Positions 1 to 9,121 of a DNA stretch of 12,676 bases are shown here, one piece after another. How positions within the stretch are numbered: the first letter of the stretch is position 1; every line of letters starts with the position of its first letter. Made by a program: the position numbers and the translations under genes. Origin of the DNA: Candidatus Sulfopaludibacter sp. SbA3 (GTDB taxonomy: Bacteria > Acidobacteriota > Terriglobia > 20CM-2-55-15); NCBI GenBank assembly GCA_945861845.1, contig CAMAWS010000039.1, forward strand, positions 1 to 12,676, written 5' to 3'. The notes under the pieces were generated by a model. The model ran no database searches and was not told the origin of the DNA. It saw only the letters and a list, made by a program, of their open reading frames with translations.

Positions 1-543
1 GCCGTTAATTTTCCCAAACAACCTGTGGTGAAAGACATCACGTACGAATCGGAGTATGGAATCACCGTACCGGGGCGCATCTACAGCGTCGAGGATGAAG
101 GCGCCCGGTATTCAGTTACCGTGGTCGATTTCACGAGCGTTGGGCCGAAGCATGCAGAAAAGCTCAAGGCCTGCAGGGCGGGGGCAGGCGACGGCGATCA
201 ATGCATGGACCGGGCCTACCTCGAAGTGCGAAGCGCCCCGTTCCACGCCGCGTGGAATCTCATGGAGCGAGCCGCTAAAGTGACGCATATGGTCTACGCG
301 CAGGTGGAGTTGATTGAAGGGCTGGAAGTGCACCTTGTCAATCCCGACGCAACTCGAACGCTGGCGACAGTATTGATGCACGAGAACCGGCTCTACATTC
401 TCAATGGAACCGTGCCGCCGGGCACACCCGAGCCCTTGCTGTTCCAGCAGACGTTGAAAATCAACGACAAGGAAGGAAAGGGCATTCGATATCGGTCGAC
501 TTACACCAATGGTTTTCCGGCTCCACCCCGCTCGGACCGATAG
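1..543 (+). CDS. Hypothetical protein, 3' part only (5' end outside the window)
   Basis: The reading frame is open from the first base (in-frame residues AVNFPKQPVVKD precede the first possible GTG start at 25), so this is most likely the C-terminal part, about 180 residues, of a longer gene. The visible part has an FPxxP-type opening, a beta-rich stretch with Tyr-Glu and Tyr-Gly motifs, a Cys pair (about residues 58 and 68), then LMHENRLYILNGTVPPGTPEPLLFQ-type sequence and a basic, Pro-rich tail. From memory it resembles a family of exported acidobacterial proteins of unknown role; I cannot name a Pfam domain. It ends with TAG 20 bases before the start of the TonB-dependent receptor and probably shares its transcript. 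The function is unknown. A GTG start at 25 is possible but less likely, because the frame stays protein-like upstream. Confidence 0.7.
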   Translation, partial: AVNFPKQPVVKDITYESEYGITVPGRIYSVEDEGARYSVTVVDFTSVGPKHAEKLKACRAGAGDGDQCMDRAYLEVRSAPFHAAWNLMERAAKVTHMVYAQVELIEGLEVHLVNPDATRTLATVLMHENRLYILNGTVPPGTPEPLLFQQTLKINDKEGKGIRYRSTYTNGFPAPPRSDR

Positions 544-550
544 GAAAGTT

Positions 551-556
551 AAGGAG
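551..556 (+). promoter_or_regulatory. Ribosome binding site of the TonB-dependent receptor
   Basis: AAGGAG lies seven bases before ATG 564. It is a strong Shine-Dalgarno match and fixes the receptor start just downstream of the preceding stop codon, with no room for a separate promoter. Confidence 0.75.
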
Positions 557-563
557 AAAGATT

Positions 564-3500
564 ATGAGGCGATTAGCGACGGACTTCGCGTGTGTGCTGT
601 TGGCTCTTGCCATTTGCTGCGGCACTGTGGCTGCGCAGACCGGATCAACGGCTCAGATTAACGGCTCAGTCAAAGATCAAACCGGCGCTGTACTGCCTGG
701 CGTTGAAATCAAGGCCACGCAGACCGCCACCGGCGCAACACGCACGGTGGTCAGCGACGAGACCGGGTCATTCGTACTGACAAACCTGCCCATAGGACCC
801 TACATGGTGGAGGCGTCGCTGCCTGGATTTCGAACTTATGTCCAGACCGGCCTTGTGCTGCAGGTGAGCTCGAATCCGGCGGTCAATGTCACACTCGAGA
901 TCGGCCAGGTATCCGACCAGGTTGAAGTCGTTGCCGATGCCGCAATGGTGGAAACGCGAACCGTAGGCATCGGCCAGGTAATGGACAACCAGCGAGTGCT
1001 GGAACTGCCGCTCAATGGCCGCCAGGTTACCGAACTCGTTTTCCTTGCGGGGATGGCAAATCCCCAGACCTCCTCGAACCAGAACCTGGAGACCGCCGGA
1101 GCCCGGAATTACCCCACTGTGGTTTTTTCCATAGGCGGCGGACTCCCAACAGGAACCAACTACGTACTCGATGGCGGCACGCACAACGATCCCTTCAACA
1201 ACCTGAATCTGCCACTGCCATTCCCGGATGCGCTCGCCGAGTTCAAGGTTGAAACCAACGGGCTGTCGGCGCAGAACGGGCATCACTCGGGTGGCCAGGT
1301 CAATCTCGTGACGAAATCCGGAACGAACGACTTTCATGGAGGCCTCTTTGAATTTGTTCGCAACGGCGTGCTCAATGCGCGGAACTCGCGCGCCGTCAGC
1401 CGGGACGAGTTGAAGCGCAACCAGTTTGGCGGCGTGTTTGGCGGGCCGATCGTGCGGAACAAGACCTTCTTCTTCTTCGGCTATCAAGGCACCACCCAGC
1501 GTTCGGCGCCAACCACCTCGCGCGGGTTCGTGCCTACGCCACAGATGCTGGCCGGCGATTTCACTACAGTCGCATCCACGGCCTGCCGCACCAGCGCGGT
1601 CAATCTGGCGGCTTCCCAGGGATTTTCCGGTAACCGGATCGACCCTCGGCTGTTCTCGGCGCCTGCGCTGGAGTTGGTGAAACGCCTGCCCACGACGTCG
1701 GACCCCTGCGGTGAAGTCCGGTTCGGACGCCGAAGCATCAGTGACGAAGATCTGGTTCTTGGCAGGGTGGACCACCAATTGAGCGGCCGGCAGTCTCTCT
1801 ACGTCCGGTATTGGGTAGCGCGCTACGACCAGCCGACGGACTACGATGGGACCAATCCTCTGTCACTCAGTAATGGCCAGCAGCTCAATCGAGTGCATTC
1901 CGTGGTCCTGGGCCACACCTCCCTGGTGGGAACCGGCACCAACAGTTTCCGCGCAACGATGAACCGCACGAAGATCGAGAAGGCCAACGTCGAGACTTTC
2001 GACTGGCGGGATCTGGGCGTGAACGTGTATGTCCCGATACCAAAGCTGATGCTGGTCAGCGTCGCCAATGGCTTCAGCATCGGCGGAACGCCGACGCTTC
2101 CGGGCAAGTACAACACCACGTCCTTTCAGTTTGCAGATGACGTGAGCATCGTGCGTGGCCTCCACCAGATCGGATTCGGCGGGGAGTTTGTCAGCCAGCA
2201 TTTCAACAGCATTTCGATGATGGGCGCCACCGGCAGCTTCAACTTCACCGGGCAGATCACGGGCACCGGGCTGGGCGACTTTCTGCTCGGGAAATCGACG
2301 TCGTTTGCGCAGGGCAACGCCAGGGTGAATTACAACCGCTCGAATTACACCGGCGCGTACATCCAGGATTCCTGGAAGGCCACGCCGGCGCTTGTGATTA
2401 ATGCCGGAGTGCGATGGGAGCCGTACTTCCCGATATACAGCAAACGGCGGCAGGTCACGCATTTTGATCCTGACGCGTTCGCGAAAGGCACTCGCAGCAC
2501 TGTTTACAAGAAAGCGCCGGCAGGCATGCTGTTTCCCGGTGACGCCGGAATTCCGCTGGATGGCATGGGTTTCGACCGCTTGCTCGACTTTGCGCCGCGA
2601 GTGGGACTGGCATGGGATCCAACGGGGCGCGGTAAGATGACCGTCCGCGCGTCGTATGGAATCTTCTTTGACCAGCCGAACCTCTGGCTGCCGTGGGGGT
2701 TCTCCCAAAGCGCGCCGTACGGCACGACGATCAATCTCGCCACGACGAGTTTTGCCAATCCATGGGAAAGCTATGCAGGAGGGAATCCATTCCCATTCAC
2801 GGCAACGGCCGACACTCCGTTCCCGCTTCAAGGGCAGTTCCTGACTTATCCGCTGAACCCAAAGCATGTTTACAGCAATCAGTGGAACCTCAGTTTGCAG
2901 CGTGGCATCGGGACCGACTGGATGGTCTCGGTGAACTACGTCGGAAACAACGTGATCCACATGACCACTTCGGATCAGCCGAATCCCGCCGTCTACATGC
3001 CTGGCGCCACGCTGGGGAACCTTCCGCAGCGGCGCACCCTGTATCTCCAGAATCCGGCCGAAGGGCAGTATTACGGGAAGATCGATCAGTTGAAAGATGA
3101 CGGTACGTCCACGTATAACGCCGGACATATTTCCGTACAACGGAGGCGGAGCGGCGGACTGACGTTGCAGGCGAATTACACGTGGTCGCACTGCATCGCA
3201 GATTATTTTGATGCTTTTGTCGGAGGTCCTGCGGGCCGAAGCTATATGGTGCCCGGCAATCGGGGATTGGATCGGGCAGGCTGCGGCTCCGACCTGCGGC
3301 ATTCCTTTAATGGTTCATCGGTGTGGGCAACGCCAACGATTTCGTCCAATCCGGTGTTGAAGGCTTTGCTGAGTGACTGGCAAGTGTCGGGCATCGTCAG
3401 GCTATCGACCGGTAGTTATTTGACGCCCGTTACCGGAGTCGATGGCGCGCTGACGGGCCAACAGGATCAGCGGCCCAATCAGGTGCTCGCTAATGTCTTC

Positions 3501-3809
3501 CAGGCCAACAAGAACAATGATGTCTGGGTCAATCCGGCGGCATACGCGGCTCCCGCGGCGGGAACGTACGGTAACGCCGGCAGGCTGAGTGTTCTCGGTC
3601 CTGGAATTATCCGGATCGACATGGGCCTCACCCGAACGTTCCAGGTTCGTGAGGGGCAAACAATCCAAATCCGCGCGGAGGCTTTCAACCTGCCGAACCA
3701 TGTGAACCCGGGCAATCCAACGATGACTCTGAACAACCAGAACTTCGGCAAGATATTGTCGGCCGGTGACCCCAGGCTGGTGCAACTCGGATTGAAGTAC
3801 TCGTTCTGA
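564..3809 (+). CDS. Oar-like TonB-dependent receptor with carboxypeptidase-regulatory-like domain
   Basis: This 1081-residue outer-membrane protein probably imports a large or scarce substrate with energy from TonB/ExbBD. Residues 1-24 form a signal peptide (basic MRR, hydrophobic core, cut after VAA). Residues about 28-113 are a carboxypeptidase-regulatory-like/CNA-B-type beta sandwich, with the characteristic [14 protein letters not shown] and [13 protein letters not shown] pieces. A plug-like region follows (about 130-250; ELPLNGRQ, then a [14 protein letters not shown] segment), and then a long beta-barrel rich in Tyr, Asn and Thr. The last residues are KYSF, the aromatic C-terminal end expected of an outer-membrane barrel. 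Such Oar/SusC-like receptors are greatly expanded in Acidobacteriota. The substrate cannot be read from the sequence. The gene sits between an unknown gene (20-base gap) and a radical SAM gene (10-base gap). Long antisense frames over it are shadows. Confidence 0.93.
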   Translation: MRRLATDFACVLLALAICCGTVAAQTGSTAQINGSVKDQTGAVLPGVEIKATQTATGATRTVVSDETGSFVLTNLPIGPYMVEASLPGFRTYVQTGLVLQVSSNPAVNVTLEIGQVSDQVEVVADAAMVETRTVGIGQVMDNQRVLELPLNGRQVTELVFLAGMANPQTSSNQNLETAGARNYPTVVFSIGGGLPTGTNYVLDGGTHNDPFNNLNLPLPFPDALAEFKVETNGLSAQNGHHSGGQVNLVTKSGTNDFHGGLFEFVRNGVLNARNSRAVSRDELKRNQFGGVFGGPIVRNKTFFFFGYQGTTQRSAPTTSRGFVPTPQMLAGDFTTVASTACRTSAVNLAASQGFSGNRIDPRLFSAPALELVKRLPTTSDPCGEVRFGRRSISDEDLVLGRVDHQLSGRQSLYVRYWVARYDQPTDYDGTNPLSLSNGQQLNRVHSVVLGHTSLVGTGTNSFRATMNRTKIEKANVETFDWRDLGVNVYVPIPKLMLVSVANGFSIGGTPTLPGKYNTTSFQFADDVSIVRGLHQIGFGGEFVSQHFNSISMMGATGSFNFTGQITGTGLGDFLLGKSTSFAQGNARVNYNRSNYTGAYIQDSWKATPALVINAGVRWEPYFPIYSKRRQVTHFDPDAFAKGTRSTVYKKAPAGMLFPGDAGIPLDGMGFDRLLDFAPRVGLAWDPTGRGKMTVRASYGIFFDQPNLWLPWGFSQSAPYGTTINLATTSFANPWESYAGGNPFPFTATADTPFPLQGQFLTYPLNPKHVYSNQWNLSLQRGIGTDWMVSVNYVGNNVIHMTTSDQPNPAVYMPGATLGNLPQRRTLYLQNPAEGQYYGKIDQLKDDGTSTYNAGHISVQRRRSGGLTLQANYTWSHCIADYFDAFVGGPAGRSYMVPGNRGLDRAGCGSDLRHSFNGSSVWATPTISSNPVLKALLSDWQVSGIVRLSTGSYLTPVTGVDGALTGQQDQRPNQVLANVFQANKNNDVWVNPAAYAAPAAGTYGNAGRLSVLGPGIIRIDMGLTRTFQVREGQTIQIRAEAFNLPNHVNPGNPTMTLNNQNFGKILSAGDPRLVQLGLKYSF

Positions 3810-3819
3810 CAGTGCGGAT

Positions 3820-5370
3820 ATGCCTGACATTGTTCTCAGCACGCTTAACGCGAAATATATCCATACCGCGTTTGGCTTGCGCTATCTGCTCGCCAACCTG
3901 GGTGACCTGCGGCTACGCGCTGCCCTCCTGGAATTCGATATCAACCAGCGCCCGCTCGACGTCGCGGAGGTATTGCTGGCGCAGAATCCGCGCATCATCG
4001 GCCTGGGCATTTACATTTGGAATGTCACGGAATCCACCAGGCTGGTTGCAGCGCTCAAACAGATCCGCCCCGAGTTGATAGTCGTCCTCGGTGGACCCGA
4101 GGTCAGTTTTGAAACAGATCGTCAGGAGATCATTGATCTTGCTGACCACACAATCACGGGCGAAGCAGATTTGAAATTCGCAGAAGTGTGCCGAACGTTG
4201 CTCTCGGATCCAACCTCGCGCCTTCCCAGGATCATTCCCGCCGACCTGCCGCATCCCAAAGACCTCCGTCTGCCCTACGATCTTTACACCGACGACGATG
4301 TGAAGCATCGCGTGGTTTATGTGGAAGCTTCGCGCGGTTGTCCGTTCGCTTGCGAATTTTGCCTGTCGGCGCTCGACGTGCCGGTCCGGCAGTTTCCCCT
4401 GCCCGTCTTGCTTGAACAATTGCAGGCGCTGCTCGACCGGGGATTGCTGCAGTTCAAGTTTGTGGATCGCACCTTTAATCTGAATCCATCAACGAGCCGC
4501 GCCATTCTCCAATTCTTTCTTGACCGGCTGCGGCCCGGTCTGTTTGCGCACTTTGAGATGGTGCCCGACCGCCTGCCGGAACCGCTGAGGGAGATCATTG
4601 CAAAGTTTCCGCCTGGTACCCTGCAATTTGAAGTGGGCGTTCAAACACTCGATGCGGTCACCGCAAAGAACATCAGCCGCCAGCAGGATTATTCACAACT
4701 CGACGAGAACTTTCGATTTCTCCGCGAAAAAACGGGCGTTCACATCCACGCGGACCTGATCGCCGGTCTTCCGGGAGAGACCATTGAGAGCTTCGCCGCA
4801 GGCTTCGATCGCCTTGTGGCGTTGCGTCCCCAGGAGATTCAGGTGGGTATCCTGAAGCGTCTCAGAGGTACGCCCATTGTTCGTCACGACTCAGAATGGC
4901 AGATGGTCTATAGCCATCAACCGCCTTACGAAATCCTGCAAAACAAACTGCTCGATTTTGCGGCCATGCAACGGTTGCGCCGCTTTGCGCGATACTGGGA
5001 CCTCGTGGCCAACAGCGGCAATTTTGTCGAATCCACGCCCTTGATTTGGTCGGCCTGGTCGGTCGGCGAGGGATCGCCCTTTTGGTCGTTCTTACGATTC
5101 AGCGACTGGCTCTTTGGCCGGATCGGACGCAATCACTCGATCGCCCTACCCCACCTCGGGGAGTCGATCTTCCGCTATCTCACCAGCGAATTGGGCGTCG
5201 CCACCGATCAAGCGGCTCACACCCTTTGGGATGACTGGCAACGCGGAGGCCGTCATGAAAGACCTGCCTTTTTGCAGGATCACATTTCCGACTCGGAAGT
5301 AAGAGTGGCCCGAGTGCGGCTGGTTGGGCCCAAGCGGCAGTCGCGCCATCTCACGACAGCAAGGGTCTGA
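3820..5370 (+). CDS. B12-binding-domain radical SAM protein (DUF4080-like)
   Basis: This 516-residue protein has an N-terminal cobalamin-binding-type Rossmann region (about residues 1-140: [17 protein letters not shown], an [10 protein letters not shown] strand and VVLGGPEVS). A radical SAM core follows, with the 4Fe-4S motif CPFACEFC, giving cysteines 174, 178 and 181 in CxxxCxxC spacing. Further core pieces are FEVGVQT and [11 protein letters not shown]. The C-terminal third (about 370-500) is a helical domain, and the protein ends in a [11 protein letters not shown] basic tail that I believe is common in this family, so it looks complete. The family is widespread and its reaction is unassigned; methyl transfer or tRNA-related modification would be a guess. 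The N-terminus matches the expected family start. I see no good Shine-Dalgarno site, and ATG lies only ten bases after the receptor stop, so translation is probably coupled. Confidence 0.88.
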   Translation: MPDIVLSTLNAKYIHTAFGLRYLLANLGDLRLRAALLEFDINQRPLDVAEVLLAQNPRIIGLGIYIWNVTESTRLVAALKQIRPELIVVLGGPEVSFETDRQEIIDLADHTITGEADLKFAEVCRTLLSDPTSRLPRIIPADLPHPKDLRLPYDLYTDDDVKHRVVYVEASRGCPFACEFCLSALDVPVRQFPLPVLLEQLQALLDRGLLQFKFVDRTFNLNPSTSRAILQFFLDRLRPGLFAHFEMVPDRLPEPLREIIAKFPPGTLQFEVGVQTLDAVTAKNISRQQDYSQLDENFRFLREKTGVHIHADLIAGLPGETIESFAAGFDRLVALRPQEIQVGILKRLRGTPIVRHDSEWQMVYSHQPPYEILQNKLLDFAAMQRLRRFARYWDLVANSGNFVESTPLIWSAWSVGEGSPFWSFLRFSDWLFGRIGRNHSIALPHLGESIFRYLTSELGVATDQAAHTLWDDWQRGGRHERPAFLQDHISDSEVRVARVRLVGPKRQSRHLTTARV

Positions 5371-5651
5371 TTCCCAATTTCCAATGACCCACCATGACTG
5401 GAAATCGCCGTTGCGGATAAGCGGGGAGCCACAACTATGGCGGATCCGGACAATGTTGGCCAAAATGATTCACCCTTTAGGCGCTCAACCTTGCCTTTCA
5501 GATTCGGGTCGGATCGAAACTCCACGAGATACTGTGCTAACTCAACGATCTCGACCACGTGCCGATCCACACGGGCACTTCGAAGATAGCGGCGAAGCGG
5601 ATTCTTGAGGGGCGTCAGTATCGCTTCCTCCAATTCCTTCGGGAGAATCAT
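5280..5651 (-). pseudogene. Small hypothetical gene, probably truncated or decaying
   Basis: On the minus strand an ATG at 5651 is preceded seven bases upstream by GGAGGG, a strong Shine-Dalgarno match. The first 70 or so residues look like real protein: MILPKELEEAILTPLKN, then a basic amphipathic stretch (RRYLRSARVDRHVVEIV) and a VEFRSDPNLKGK piece, with GC-rich third codon positions. After about residue 75 the sequence stops looking protein-like. The frame then runs 91 bases into the antisense of the radical SAM 3' end before it stops, giving 123 residues in total. I infer a short gene that lost its native 3' end, so the tail is readthrough. I do not recognise the family. It could also be an intact orphan with an odd tail, or noise; the ribosome binding site is the best argument against noise. 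Confidence 0.4.
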
Positions 5652-5905
5652 GGCTCTACCCTCCAGCGTCTCGCCGACGATATAGGCGCGACATGTTTCT
5701 CTTGTCATCGAACTGGGTTGAAAAGCATCGGTAGACCTTATGGGAACATCCTGATGTGTATGAACCACGATTGCGGTGTGAAAAACACCTGGCGCGGCGT
5801 CAGTGATCGTCTATGAGGCAGATTTCTTCACTGAAATTCGTGACCGCGGCGATTCGGCGCTTCTCCACGCTTGCCCCGCACATACACGAGAAGTAAACTA
5901 CCCAT
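5371..5905. other. Spacer between the radical SAM gene and the toxin-antitoxin module
   Basis: No convincing + strand gene lies here. The left part holds the minus-strand remnant starting at 5651. Just after the radical SAM stop there is a 7-base inverted repeat (ATTTCCA 5377-5383, TGGAAAT 5399-5405) with a 15-base loop and no T-run. It could be a weak transcript end or a scrap of a dispersed repeat. A + strand frame at 5559-5816 is mostly antisense to the remnant and lacks a good ribosome binding site. From 5652 to 5905 I see nothing definable except the leader of the antitoxin gene. Confidence 0.5.
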
Positions 5906-6136
5906 ATGAAATCCGTAACGCTCAAAGCGCACTACGACGGCAAGCATATCGTGCTCGACGAACCGTTCGAGATTCCTGAGAATGCGCCCTTGGCAGTTAC
6001 TGTGCTCTCACCCGGAACTCTTGAAGCTGATCGTGAGCAAGAACGGGCGAGTTGGGCAGCCCTTGGAGCACGGAGCCTCGCACGGGCCTATGGCGACGAC
6101 GAGCCGGAGTACACTGTCGCCGACCTCAGACCGTGA
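5906..6136 (+). CDS. Antitoxin-like protein of a MazF/PemK-type toxin-antitoxin pair
   Basis: This 76-residue acidic protein opens with MKSVTLKAHYDGKHIVLDEP, a short beta-rich N-terminus common in small antitoxins encoded in front of MazF/PemK-type toxins (recalled AF2212/DUF104-like style, not verified). The C-terminal part carries RASWAALGARSLARAYGDDEPEYT and ends in a short tail. Such tails typically wrap around the toxin and keep it inactive, and the whole protein may repress its own operon. Its TGA stop overlaps the GTG start of the next gene. A weak GAGAAG about eleven bases before ATG 5906 may serve as ribosome binding site. The assignment rests more on size, position and partner than on a named domain. 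Confidence 0.7.
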   Translation: MKSVTLKAHYDGKHIVLDEPFEIPENAPLAVTVLSPGTLEADREQERASWAALGARSLARAYGDDEPEYTVADLRP

Positions 6137-6477
6137 CTGAGGGTGAAGTCACCTTAACTCTTCTTCCGCAGGCGGATGGGCGCACGAAGCCACGCCCTGC
6201 GATCTTGCTTCGCCAATTACCGCCCTTCAGCGACTGGCTCGTCTGCGGTGTCAACACTCAGCTTCATCATGAAGTTGCCGGATTCGACAACGTTATCGAT
6301 CCGTCGCATTCGGATTTCGGTGGCAGTGGGATTAAGGCGCCTTCATTAATCCGACTTGGGTTTCTTGCCGTGCTGCGTGAGAATTCTCTGATGGGGGTGA
6401 TAGGCTCAATCTCCCCCGAGCGTCACGCAATGCTCTTGCAGCGTCTAGGAAACTTTCTCCAACCGCATAGCGGATAG
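6133..6477 (+). CDS. MazF/PemK-like toxin (type II toxin-antitoxin, endoribonuclease family)
   Basis: Starting at GTG 6133, this 114-residue protein overlaps the antitoxin stop in the sequence GTGA, the typical coupling of a toxin-antitoxin operon. The frame extends further upstream but antisense-like and out of register with family expectations, so the GTG is preferred. Visible family marks are KPRPAILLRQ (Arg21-Pro22, the conserved RPxxxL strand after the first loop), LVCGVNTQL, a middle FDNVIDPSHSDF segment, SLIRLGFLAVL, and a C-terminal helix containing RHAMLLQRLGNFL. Length is normal for MazF/PemK. MazF proteins are ribosome-independent or -dependent RNases that stop growth when the antitoxin is degraded. 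Cleavage specificity cannot be predicted from the sequence. Confidence 0.82.
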   Translation: MTEGEVTLTLLPQADGRTKPRPAILLRQLPPFSDWLVCGVNTQLHHEVAGFDNVIDPSHSDFGGSGIKAPSLIRLGFLAVLRENSLMGVIGSISPERHAMLLQRLGNFLQPHSG

Positions 6478-6703
6478 GAATTTCCAACGCAGTGAGCCGT
6501 GTATGGATGCGGCATAATGGGGCGTTATGTAAACCAGCGCGCGGCCACAGGCCGCCACGCGAACCGACACTGTATTCGCCGGTGTATTTCGTTGCGGTTT
6601 CGGGCACGTTGCGCACATTCCTCACGGAGCGCCTGGAACGCCGTTTCTCGCGCTGTCGTCCGGAACGTTGACACGGCAGAGATCGTTTTGGAGGTAGGCA
6701 ACC

Positions 6704-7279
6704 ATGACAAGCGAAAGACGCCTCGCCACGCCCGAGATGTACGATGCAGCCGCCAACCCGCGAGTCTCTTCGTTCGCCGCCCAACTCGACGATCAGTTCG
6801 CTGCCCTGAAGAAGAACATCGCCGGTTTGGAAACCCGTCATCTCGAGTGGCAACTTCATCCCGGCGTCAACACCATCGGTATGCTCCTGGCGCACCTGGC
6901 GGTCGTGGACGTGTGGTGGCTGCAGATCGCACCACGCGAAACGCCGGAGAGTGAGGCGGACGGCGTGATGCGGGGCATCATCGGGATAAGCATGGACGAC
7001 GACGGCCTTCCGCTCCCCGCCGGGGGCCTGCATCCTGCATCCCTCGATGGGAAGCAACTCGAAGAGTACCTGCGCATGATTGATGCAGCGAGAGCCGCCT
7101 CTCACGCCGAACTCCGTCAGTGGCGCGACGCCGATCTTGCAGGAACCTATCGCCTGAGGGACCGCGTCATTTCAAGGGAATGGACGCTCTATCATGTGCT
7201 CGAACATTTCAGCAGCCATCACGGACAGATCCTCCTGCTGAAACACTTCATGAGCGACGCCGGCCTGCTTCCCGCCTGA
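6704..7279 (+). CDS. DinB-like (DUF664-type) putative metal-dependent protein
   Basis: This 191-residue protein has the expected four-helix DinB/YfiT-like layout. His64 sits in IGMLLAHLAVVDVWW at the end of the second helix, and a C-terminal HxxxH pair (His168 and His172, in LEHFSSHHGQI) completes the usual metal-binding triad. Family members bind nickel, zinc or similar metals; some are bacillithiol or mycothiol S-transferases, but most have no known substrate, so the exact reaction is open. GGAGGT eight bases before ATG 6704 is a strong ribosome binding site and fixes the start. The gene stands alone, 226 bases after the toxin gene, and converges on the amidohydrolase gene. Confidence 0.85.
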   Translation: MTSERRLATPEMYDAAANPRVSSFAAQLDDQFAALKKNIAGLETRHLEWQLHPGVNTIGMLLAHLAVVDVWWLQIAPRETPESEADGVMRGIIGISMDDDGLPLPAGGLHPASLDGKQLEEYLRMIDAARAASHAELRQWRDADLAGTYRLRDRVISREWTLYHVLEHFSSHHGQILLLKHFMSDAGLLPA

Positions 7280-7432
7280 GCCCCAATGTGCCCTTTCCGT
7301 GCGTCCCATGGCGCGCGTTGCGCGGGAAGGTGCTGGTCTGTTGGGCTGGGCGCGTCTCGGTTCCGGAAGTAAACGCCTTCAGGCTTGAGGAGTTTGTCCA
7401 ACGTCTTCCTCCCGGCGCTCTGTGTAGTCCTT

Positions 7433-8590
7433 TCAGTGGAGAGGAAGCCGATAGACACGCATCGCGGTATCGTGGAACATTGCGGAGCGCTCGGCCGCCG
7501 AAAAATCCTTTGTCAGCTTCTTGAACTGGTTCCACAGCGCCGTATAGGAACACGAGAGTCTATCGACCGGAAAATTGCTCTCGAACATGCAGCGCGACGG
7601 GCCGAAGTGATCGATCATATAAAGGTACCAGTCGCGGTTGGCCCTAAGCAGTTCGTCAGACGTGGGCGGTTGTTTCCGCTCGTGCCAGCCATAGCCGTTG
7701 ACTATCATCTGTATGCCACCTACCTTGGCCACGACGTTCGGGCACCCCGCCAGTTCCGCGACCATGGGCTTCCACGCCGCGAACACCTCATCGCGCCGTC
7801 CGGCGTAAGTTCCGACTCCGATCGGTCCCCCCAGATGGTTGAATATGATCGTCGTATCCGGAAAGGCCCTCGCAAGGTTGGTTAGCTCCCCGATTTGGGT
7901 GTGGTAAACCCAACCCTCGAACGTCAGCCCATACGTGCGCAGGTACGCAAAACCGCGCCTGAAGCCGGTGTCGAGAAGCAGATGCTGCTGCACGCTCGGT
8001 ACGCCCGGAAGAGGTGCGGTGACGCTTCCACCAGGAAGCACACCTGGCTCTGCCCACGCCGCGCGGTGGCGAATGCCGCGGAAGCGCTGTCGGCTCGCGG
8101 CGATCTGTGCCTCGAGCACGGCCGCGACGCGGTCGCCCAGCCGCAGATCCGCCGCACCGACGATACCTGCGGCCGCGCGCAGGTCGCCGTAGCGGCCGCT
8201 GGCGCTCTCCGCAGCCGTGCCTTGCACAAACTCGGTCTCGCCCACAACCCGGAATTCTTCCGGGCCATCGGCGCGATACATCGATCCGCATTCAATAAAC
8301 ACCGTCTGGCGCACATTATGCCCCTTGGTGTCCGCAGCCAGCTGCTCGAGAAGGTAGCGTTGAGGCATGCGCTGGGGTACATCCCATAGGTGGTGATGAG
8401 GGTCGATGATCGGCAAACCTGGTTCCAGCACTTCCTCCCTGGTCAGCGCAAGCCAATCTTCATAGGCTGCCGGCGTGGGTGAGTTCTGGGCGCTGGCATT
8501 TCCTCGCCCAACCTGCGCCGTCGCAACAAGCACTGCAGCATGTTTCAAAAAGCCGCGACGGCCAATGGAGGTTTTCTCAGTCTTCGCCAT
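7433..8590 (-). CDS. Tat-exported amidohydrolase-2 family metal-dependent hydrolase
   Basis: Counting from ATG 8590, this is a 385-residue protein. GGGAGG lies nine bases upstream; a start at 8650 is possible but lacks such a site. Residues 10-35 are a twin-arginine signal (SIGRRGFLKHAAVLVATA, cut near NASAQ). The TIM-barrel hydrolase follows: DPHHHLWD (His65-67, metal HxH), a VYH strand (His230), IIFNHLGGP (His252) and a closing ESNFPVD (Asp343), which together are the metal-ligand pattern of the amidohydrolase-2/lactonase-like group. These enzymes hydrolyse lactones or decarboxylate aromatic acids; the substrate is not evident. Export to the periplasm fits a role in breaking down external compounds. 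It converges on the DinB gene and diverges from a small open frame starting 63 bases away. Confidence 0.86.
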   Translation of the reverse strand: MAKTEKTSIGRRGFLKHAAVLVATAQVGRGNASAQNSPTPAAYEDWLALTREEVLEPGLPIIDPHHHLWDVPQRMPQRYLLEQLAADTKGHNVRQTVFIECGSMYRADGPEEFRVVGETEFVQGTAAESASGRYGDLRAAAGIVGAADLRLGDRVAAVLEAQIAASRQRFRGIRHRAAWAEPGVLPGGSVTAPLPGVPSVQQHLLLDTGFRRGFAYLRTYGLTFEGWVYHTQIGELTNLARAFPDTTIIFNHLGGPIGVGTYAGRRDEVFAAWKPMVAELAGCPNVVAKVGGIQMIVNGYGWHERKQPPTSDELLRANRDWYLYMIDHFGPSRCMFESNFPVDRLSCSYTALWNQFKKLTKDFSAAERSAMFHDTAMRVYRLPLH

Positions 8591-8653
8591 TTCTACAATC
8601 CTCCCGTCAGTCTTTTTGGCTGCAAACGTGATTGATGCAACGCTGCGCACTCA

Positions 8654-9031
8654 ATGCAAAAATTGAATTTGGGAAAGCTGGCCGGACGATATCGTTGCCG
8701 CCTGGGCAAGTCAAAGGAAATGCGGTCAGATGATCATGACCTTCCGCTTTACCATTCAAAAGCCGCCATCAGCACCGATTTCGACAATGTCGAGCATCAC
8801 GGCTTTCACTTTTTGACAGGCCCGAAAACTTGGTTCGGATACGGGTTGGCGGTCGGCCGCTGTACGACGTTAAACGGGAAATTCACGGCTTCATGGCAGG
8901 AGTTGCAGGAGTTCGAAAATGGCCGTGAGTACTACCAATTGGACGGCAGAGATCTTCGACCTCCGGTGAACCCGATTGCGATGCCTTCACGGGAGAGTCT
9001 TCAATTTCATGCCGAGCAGAAATTTAGGTAG
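8654..9031 (+). CDS. Small hypothetical protein, possibly a gene fragment
   Basis: This 125-residue frame has codon use like its neighbours, mostly G or C at third positions from about residue 35 to 90, and no competing frame on the other strand. The middle reads like folded protein, with aromatic and Gly-rich stretches (HHGFHFLTGPKTWFGYGLAV, then TASWQELQEF and REYYQLDG), so I think it codes or once coded. I do not recognise the family and see no signal peptide or membrane segment. There is no clear ribosome binding site at ATG 8654. An ATG at 8720 has AAAGGA almost touching it, too close to be ideal. The first 20 residues are basic and unlike the rest, so the start is uncertain. It could be a fragment left by insertion of the DarTG region just downstream. 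Confidence 0.4.
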   Translation: MQKLNLGKLAGRYRCRLGKSKEMRSDDHDLPLYHSKAAISTDFDNVEHHGFHFLTGPKTWFGYGLAVGRCTTLNGKFTASWQELQEFENGREYYQLDGRDLRPPVNPIAMPSRESLQFHAEQKFR

Positions 9032-9121
9032 GGCATCTCCTGAAGGCCGAATACGAAATGACGGGATCGCCAATATGGAATGAAGCCGCAAATTCGTGCC
9101 TGAGGCGGACTTATATAGGAT

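Noticed and set aside
1863..3302. Long minus-strand open frame (479 codons) inside the receptor gene
   Set aside because: It is antisense to a clearly conserved receptor and its translation is rich in Arg, Pro and His without any domain. It is a GC-driven shadow, as is the frame at 768-1778.
5559..5816. Plus-strand frame of 85 codons with two Cys-containing segments (CFSC and CMNHDC)
   Set aside because: The Cys pattern looked zinc-like, but the first half is antisense to the better-supported minus-strand start, there is no ribosome binding site, and the rest is too short to judge.
6541..6555. Perfect hairpin GCGGCC-ACA-GGCCGC as a terminator after the toxin gene
   Set aside because: No T-run follows and it is 63 bases from the stop. 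A six-base GC palindrome is common at this composition.
6668..6673. TTGACA as the -35 box of the DinB-like gene
   Set aside because: The matching -10 position falls on the GGAGGT ribosome binding site and has no TATAAT-like sequence.
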